This document shows positions 60,331 to 64,000 of a stretch of 64,000 nt of DNA, piece after piece (the stretch's first letter is position 1; each line of letters opens with the position of its first letter). Position numbers and translations under genes: made by a program. The DNA is from Colias croceus (taxonomy: Eukaryota > Arthropoda > Insecta > Lepidoptera > Pieridae). The stretch spans positions 11,317,593 through 11,381,592 of the forward strand of contig NC_059537.1 in NCBI RefSeq assembly GCF_905220415.1. The letters are read 5' to 3'. Below the pieces are notes generated by a model, which searched no databases, had not been told where the DNA came from, and saw only the letters and a program-made list of their open reading frames with translations.

Positions 60331-60825
60331 ATTTATGAACTTCGTTATGAAACTGTTAGAATGTGATATAAAAAAATCTTTCTTAAGCAAATGCTCAGAA
60401 CATTAAGAAAGCAGTAAGTAGGGTTATAATTAATATTATTTAACCATACTATGTTATTGAAGCCTAGTTACCTACGATTAGTATTTTTACGATCTAACGT
60501 TTTTATTCAAATTTGTTTAAAATTCCGTAAAGAAAATTGTGAAATCTTGCTACTTACGCCTTAACGCCTTTAGTACACCGACGCGTTCGCGTGCGGCAGC
60601 GAATCTCTGCGAAACTACAGCGTAGCGAAATATCAGCGAAACGTTAGTACACAGCAATGTTTCGCAACTTTTTCGCATTGATATGCCATTGTCATTTTTG
60701 ACGACTGCAGGTGCAGACGTAATTTCAGAATGTCATCTCAGTCAATGTCATTTTTAGCAACTGGTGACACATATACAACAATATAATATTTTTCTTATCG
60801 TTTAGGTGAATGCACCGTTTCAAAG

Positions 60826-61559
60826 ATAGTAACTCAAGTATGCGAACAAATTTGGAAAATACTACAGCCAGAGTACATCCCGGTTCCTTCTACTTAAACA
60901 TGATTGGAAATAATAATGGGGTTTTCCTAATTGCCTCGGGAGTATTGACGGCAAGCATATTGTTATTAAATTTCCACCTAACAGCGGCTCACTGTTCTAT
61001 TGCTATAAAAAACGATTTTCTACTGTGTTATTGGCAATAGTTGATCCACATTACAAATTTACTTACATAGATGTAGGATCATAATTATGGTAAAGATTCC
61101 GATACTACAATATTTGAGAACTCATCATTTTATCAGCTTTTAAAAAGTGGACGGTATCTGAATTTGCCAGCTCCAAAACCTTTGCCAGGTTTCAAACAGA
61201 CTACACCACATGTATTCATTGAAGATTTAAATTAGAAACCTTTCTAATGAGACAAGAGACGCAGCAATGAATGACAATGATAAAAAAAGATTTAATAAAT
61301 CATTAAGTAGGGCACGAGTAGTAGTAAAATGTGCGTTTGGCATTTTAGCACAAAAATTTAGAATATTCTTGAGGCCCTTTGAAACAGATTTGAATAATAC
61401 TATTATTAAATTGTTAAAGCTGCAGTATACACATACGAAAATAAACAATTTTCGGACACTTTAGGAGCATTCGTACCAATGCATGCCAATAGACATAGGG
61501 CAGACTTAGCAGCGCTTAATGTTCGATCACAATTTGTAAATTATTTCAAAGAAAATTAA
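60826..61559 (+). pseudogene. PIF/Harbinger transposase (DDE_Tnp_4 type), broken
   Basis: Catalyses cut-and-paste of the Harbinger element. Pieces in order: QIWKILQPEYIPVPS, then GSIDGKHIVIKFPPNSGSLF with the first catalytic D, KKRFSTVLLAIVDPHYKF and YIDVG followed by a stop. After a frame change come GKDSDTTIFENSSFYQLLKS with a second D, LPAPKPLPGF, a stop, then SLSRARVVVKCAFGILAQKF and the ending NVRSQFVNYFKEN before TAA at 61557-61559. At least three frame changes and two internal stops make it inactive. The N-terminal part is missing. Confidence 0.85.
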
Positions 61560-61741
61560 AAACATAAAATGTATGAAATATAAACAATAAATTTTTTACC
61601 ATCTATCAGAGTCTTTTCTTGAAGTTTTCTCCATGCTACCTCTTTTTTGTACGTATTTTTATAATCTGCGTGTCCAATTGCGTATAATACGGGATAATCT
61701 CGAATAGAATGCAAAAATAATTCAGTATTTTCGGCATCCAT
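61556..61741 (-). pseudogene. MADF-domain accessory gene of the Harbinger element (first exon)
   Basis: From the ATG at 61741: MDAENTELFLHSIRDYPVLY, then HADYKNTYKKEVAWRKLQEK. This is the start of a MADF (Myb/SANT-related) domain: 'E.LI..VR..P.LYD..H..YK....K..AW..I'. Harbinger elements encode such a protein as partner to the transposase for DNA binding. After LIDG a GTAAAA donor is present at 61599, so the exon may splice there; the rest of the gene is not found. The longer frame from 61837 starts with a hydrophobic stretch and is less likely. Confidence 0.6.
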
Positions 61742-61878
61742 GGCCAATGATATTTTATGTATAGATACGTTATTATAATACTCACAAATCACAATATAGT
61801 ATATAAATAAACAAATAGTTGCCATGGCAATTGGCATTTTGGCACGTTGGTGGCGTATCTAGGTACCTCTTGTCTATA

Positions 61879-62352
61879 TCTATACATATAATAAATCTGT
61901 AGAAGGGTCAATTCTGTACATTGAAAATATTGAAAAAATAAATAGCAGGGGGTGTTACTGGATCGATACCAAACCCAAATATGTGATTAAAAAAATTTTT
62001 GTCTGTCTGTCTGTCTGTCTGTATGTGAAGGCATCACGTGAAAACTAGCGGTTCGATTTCGATGAAACTTGGTATAATTATACCTTATTATCCTGGGCGT
62101 AAAATAGGATACTTTTTATCCTGGAAAAATACGTAGAAAAAAAATAATCTTCATTTTTCAGTTTTATCCATAGACGTTGTTCCGTAGAACCGCGAACACA
62201 CGTTGCGTATTATTATAGGCATAGCCGTATTTGGGAATTGGGTCCAATAGATATTTATAAGATGTTATTGTCAGAGGTATTCAAAATGGATAAAAAAACC
62301 ATCCACGCGAAGACCGACATCCGCGCGGACGGAGTCGCGGGCGGAAGCTAGT
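61879..62352 (-). repeat. 'actagcttccgcccgcg' repeat with (GACA)n, copy 3
   Basis: Inverted copy in the left arm of the palindrome; the mirror copy is 63399-63877. Confidence 0.8.
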
Positions 62353-63398
62353 ATATATTATTTCTATATCACTTCTATATAATATCAAGATAATATCATT
62401 GTCCATGGACGCGAAAATCTGTCCTCACCGACAGAATGCGAGCGGACGCTATGCGATGCGAAACTCACGCGAAACTTCACTAGCGAAACTTATGCGTCTG
62501 TGTAATGGCCATTTCGCAGTTCCTTGCGAAACAATACTGACAAGGACGCAACTATTTCATCTATCTATGTGCTAGAGTGAGACATATCATATGCGAAAAC
62601 CTTCCATACTACTGACAGATTTTTCGTTTTTTCGCTGCCGCTCGCGAATGCGTCGGTGTACCAAAAAGGCGTAGTACACAGCAATGTTTTCGCAACTGTT
62701 TCGCAATGCGTCTGTGTAATGGCCATTTCGCAGTTCCTTGCGAAACTATACTGACAAGGACGCAACTATTTCATCTATCTATGTGCTAGAGTGAGACATA
62801 TCATATGCGAAATCCTGCCATAGTACTGACAGATTTTTCGATGTTTCGCTGCCGCACGCGAACGCGTCGGTGTACTAAAGGCGTTAGTACACCGACGCGT
62901 TCGCGTGCGGCAGCGAAACATCGAAAAATCTGTCAGTACTATGGCAGGATTTCGCATATGATATGTCTCACTCTAGCACATAGATAGATGAAATAGTTGC
63001 GTCCTTGTCAGTATAGTTTCGCAAGGAACTGCGAAATGGCCATTACACAGACGCATTGCGAAACAGTTGCGAAAACATTGCTGTTTACTACGCCTTTTTA
63101 GTACACCGACGCATTCGCGAGCGGCAGCGAAAAAACGAAAAATCTGTCAGTAGTATGGAAGGTTTTCGCATATGATATGTCTCACTCTAGCACATAGATA
63201 GATGAAATAGTTGCGTCCTTGTCAGTATTGTTTCGCAAGGAACTGCGAAATGGCCATTACACAGACGCTTAAGTTTCGCTAGTGAAGTTTCGCGTGAGTT
63301 TCGCATCGCATAGCGTCCGCTCGCATTCTGTCGGTGAGGACAGATTTTCGCGTCCATGGACAATGATATTATATAGAAGTGATATAGAAATAATATAT

Positions 63399-63877
63399 AC
63401 TAGCTTCCGCCCGCGACTCCGTCCGCGCGGATGTCGGTCTTCGCGTGGATGGTTTATTTATCCATTTTGAATACCTCTGACAATAACATCTTATAAATAT
63501 CTATTGGACCCAATTCCCAAATACGGCTAGGCCTATAATAATACGCAACGTGTGTTCGCGGTTCTACGGAACAACGTCTATGGATAAAACTGAAAAATAA
63601 AGATTATTTTTTTCTATGTATTTTTCCAGGATAAAAAGTATCCTATTTTACGCCCAGGATAATAAGGTATAATTATACCAAGTTTCATCGAAATCGAACC
63701 GCTAGTTTTCACGTGATGCCTTCACATACAGACAGACAGACAGACAGACAGACAAAAATTTTTTTAATCACATATTTGGGTTTGGTATCGATCCAGTAAC
63801 ACCCCCTGCTATTTACTTTTTCAATATTTTCAATGTACAGAATTGACCCTTCTACAGATTTATTATATGTACAGATA
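63399..63877 (+). repeat. 'actagcttccgcccgcg' repeat with (GACA)n, copy 4
   Basis: Mirror of 61879-62352 in the right arm; it differs mainly in (GACA)n length. Confidence 0.8.
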
Positions 63878-64000
63878 ATATATTTATATGTATATAGAAA
63901 CAAGAGGTAGATACGCCACCAACGTACCAAAATGCCAATTGCCATGGCAACTATTTGTTTATTTATATACTATATTGTGAGAGATTGTGAGTATTATAAT

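Larger units (their letters stand above)
60566..62660 (+). mobile_element. PIF/Harbinger transposon, decayed, with both genes
   Basis: Left end acgcctttagtacaccgacg, right end, inverted, acgcctttttggtacaccga. The ends continue into cgttcgcg/gcggcagcgaa words. Inside are a plus-strand transposase remnant and a minus-strand MADF gene arranged tail to tail. The right part carries a later repeat insertion (61879-62352) and belongs to the palindrome described below. Confidence 0.75.
61770..64000. repeat. Large palindrome, arms at least 1.1 kb, cut by the window end
   Basis: Centre at 62881 (tgtacta aaggcgt tagtaca). Paired landmarks: tccatgga at 62402 and 63353 (exactly symmetric), and ccatgg at 61822 and 63942 (7-base offset). 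Each arm carries the same (GACA)n repeat at the same place (61879-62352 and 63399-63877). Confidence 0.95.

Noticed and set aside
62565..62987. Mirror-image small ORFs on both strands
   Set aside because: They are the two arms of the palindrome translated; no codon bias or domain.

Overview
This window looks like lepidopteran (moth or butterfly) nuclear DNA. It is AT-rich and intron-rich. It carries many repeats of the lepidopteran type: short repeats that open with an 'actagcttccgcccgcg' or 'ttcgcccgcg' block and close with 'tttataatattagta', tRNA-derived SINE heads, and LINEs with short 3' tails. One host gene can be reconstructed with confidence, together with one tRNA gene. Nearly everything else is mobile-element DNA, often nested. 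The species call is inference; all homology calls come from motif recognition, not database searches.

Host genes. From 54591 down to 42490 on the minus strand lies a nine-exon gene for peptidylglycine alpha-hydroxylating monooxygenase (PHM), the copper enzyme of neuropeptide amidation. All joins are GT/AG and keep frame, giving 341 residues with a signal peptide and all six expected copper ligands (H73, H74, H151, H218, H220, M293). A tRNA-Ala(UGC) gene lies in one of its introns (50258-50329, minus). The introns also hold DNA transposons, SINE-like repeats and a 55-bp copy of the end of one exon with its donor splice site.

Left part, 1-31 kb. A nearly complete LINE (1-3123) starts at the window edge. 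From 8.2 to 30.7 kb lie several copies of one unusual LINE-derived family. It keeps ORF1 and reverse-transcriptase (RT) sequence and has lost its endonuclease. Its two ends carry an imperfect inverted repeat (GGGCACTAWGTTGATC), and its copies sit in (TA)n. One copy (22441-30690) is split by a second full-length LINE in the opposite orientation (23573-28469). Another copy (8240-11645) shows nesting three deep, with an empty site visible in a sister copy. A pogo-like element with TA duplications lies at 19396-20598.

Middle part, 31-38 kb. In order: an element with an 8-bp target duplication filled by a 12-bp CpG-rich minisatellite; a fold-back element with three inverted CTCGAG-box monomers on each arm and perfect 29-bp and 40-bp hairpins; a PIF/Harbinger-type MITE; and a second TA-flanked element.

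Right part, 55-64 kb. Upstream of Phm there is a diverged triplication of a segment of roughly 0.8 kb containing CGTCG runs. It is followed by a GC-rich repeat, then a decayed PIF/Harbinger transposon with both transposase and MADF-type genes. The MADF gene end of that transposon lies in the left arm of a large palindrome centred on 62881, with arms of at least 1.1 kb, which runs past the end of the window.
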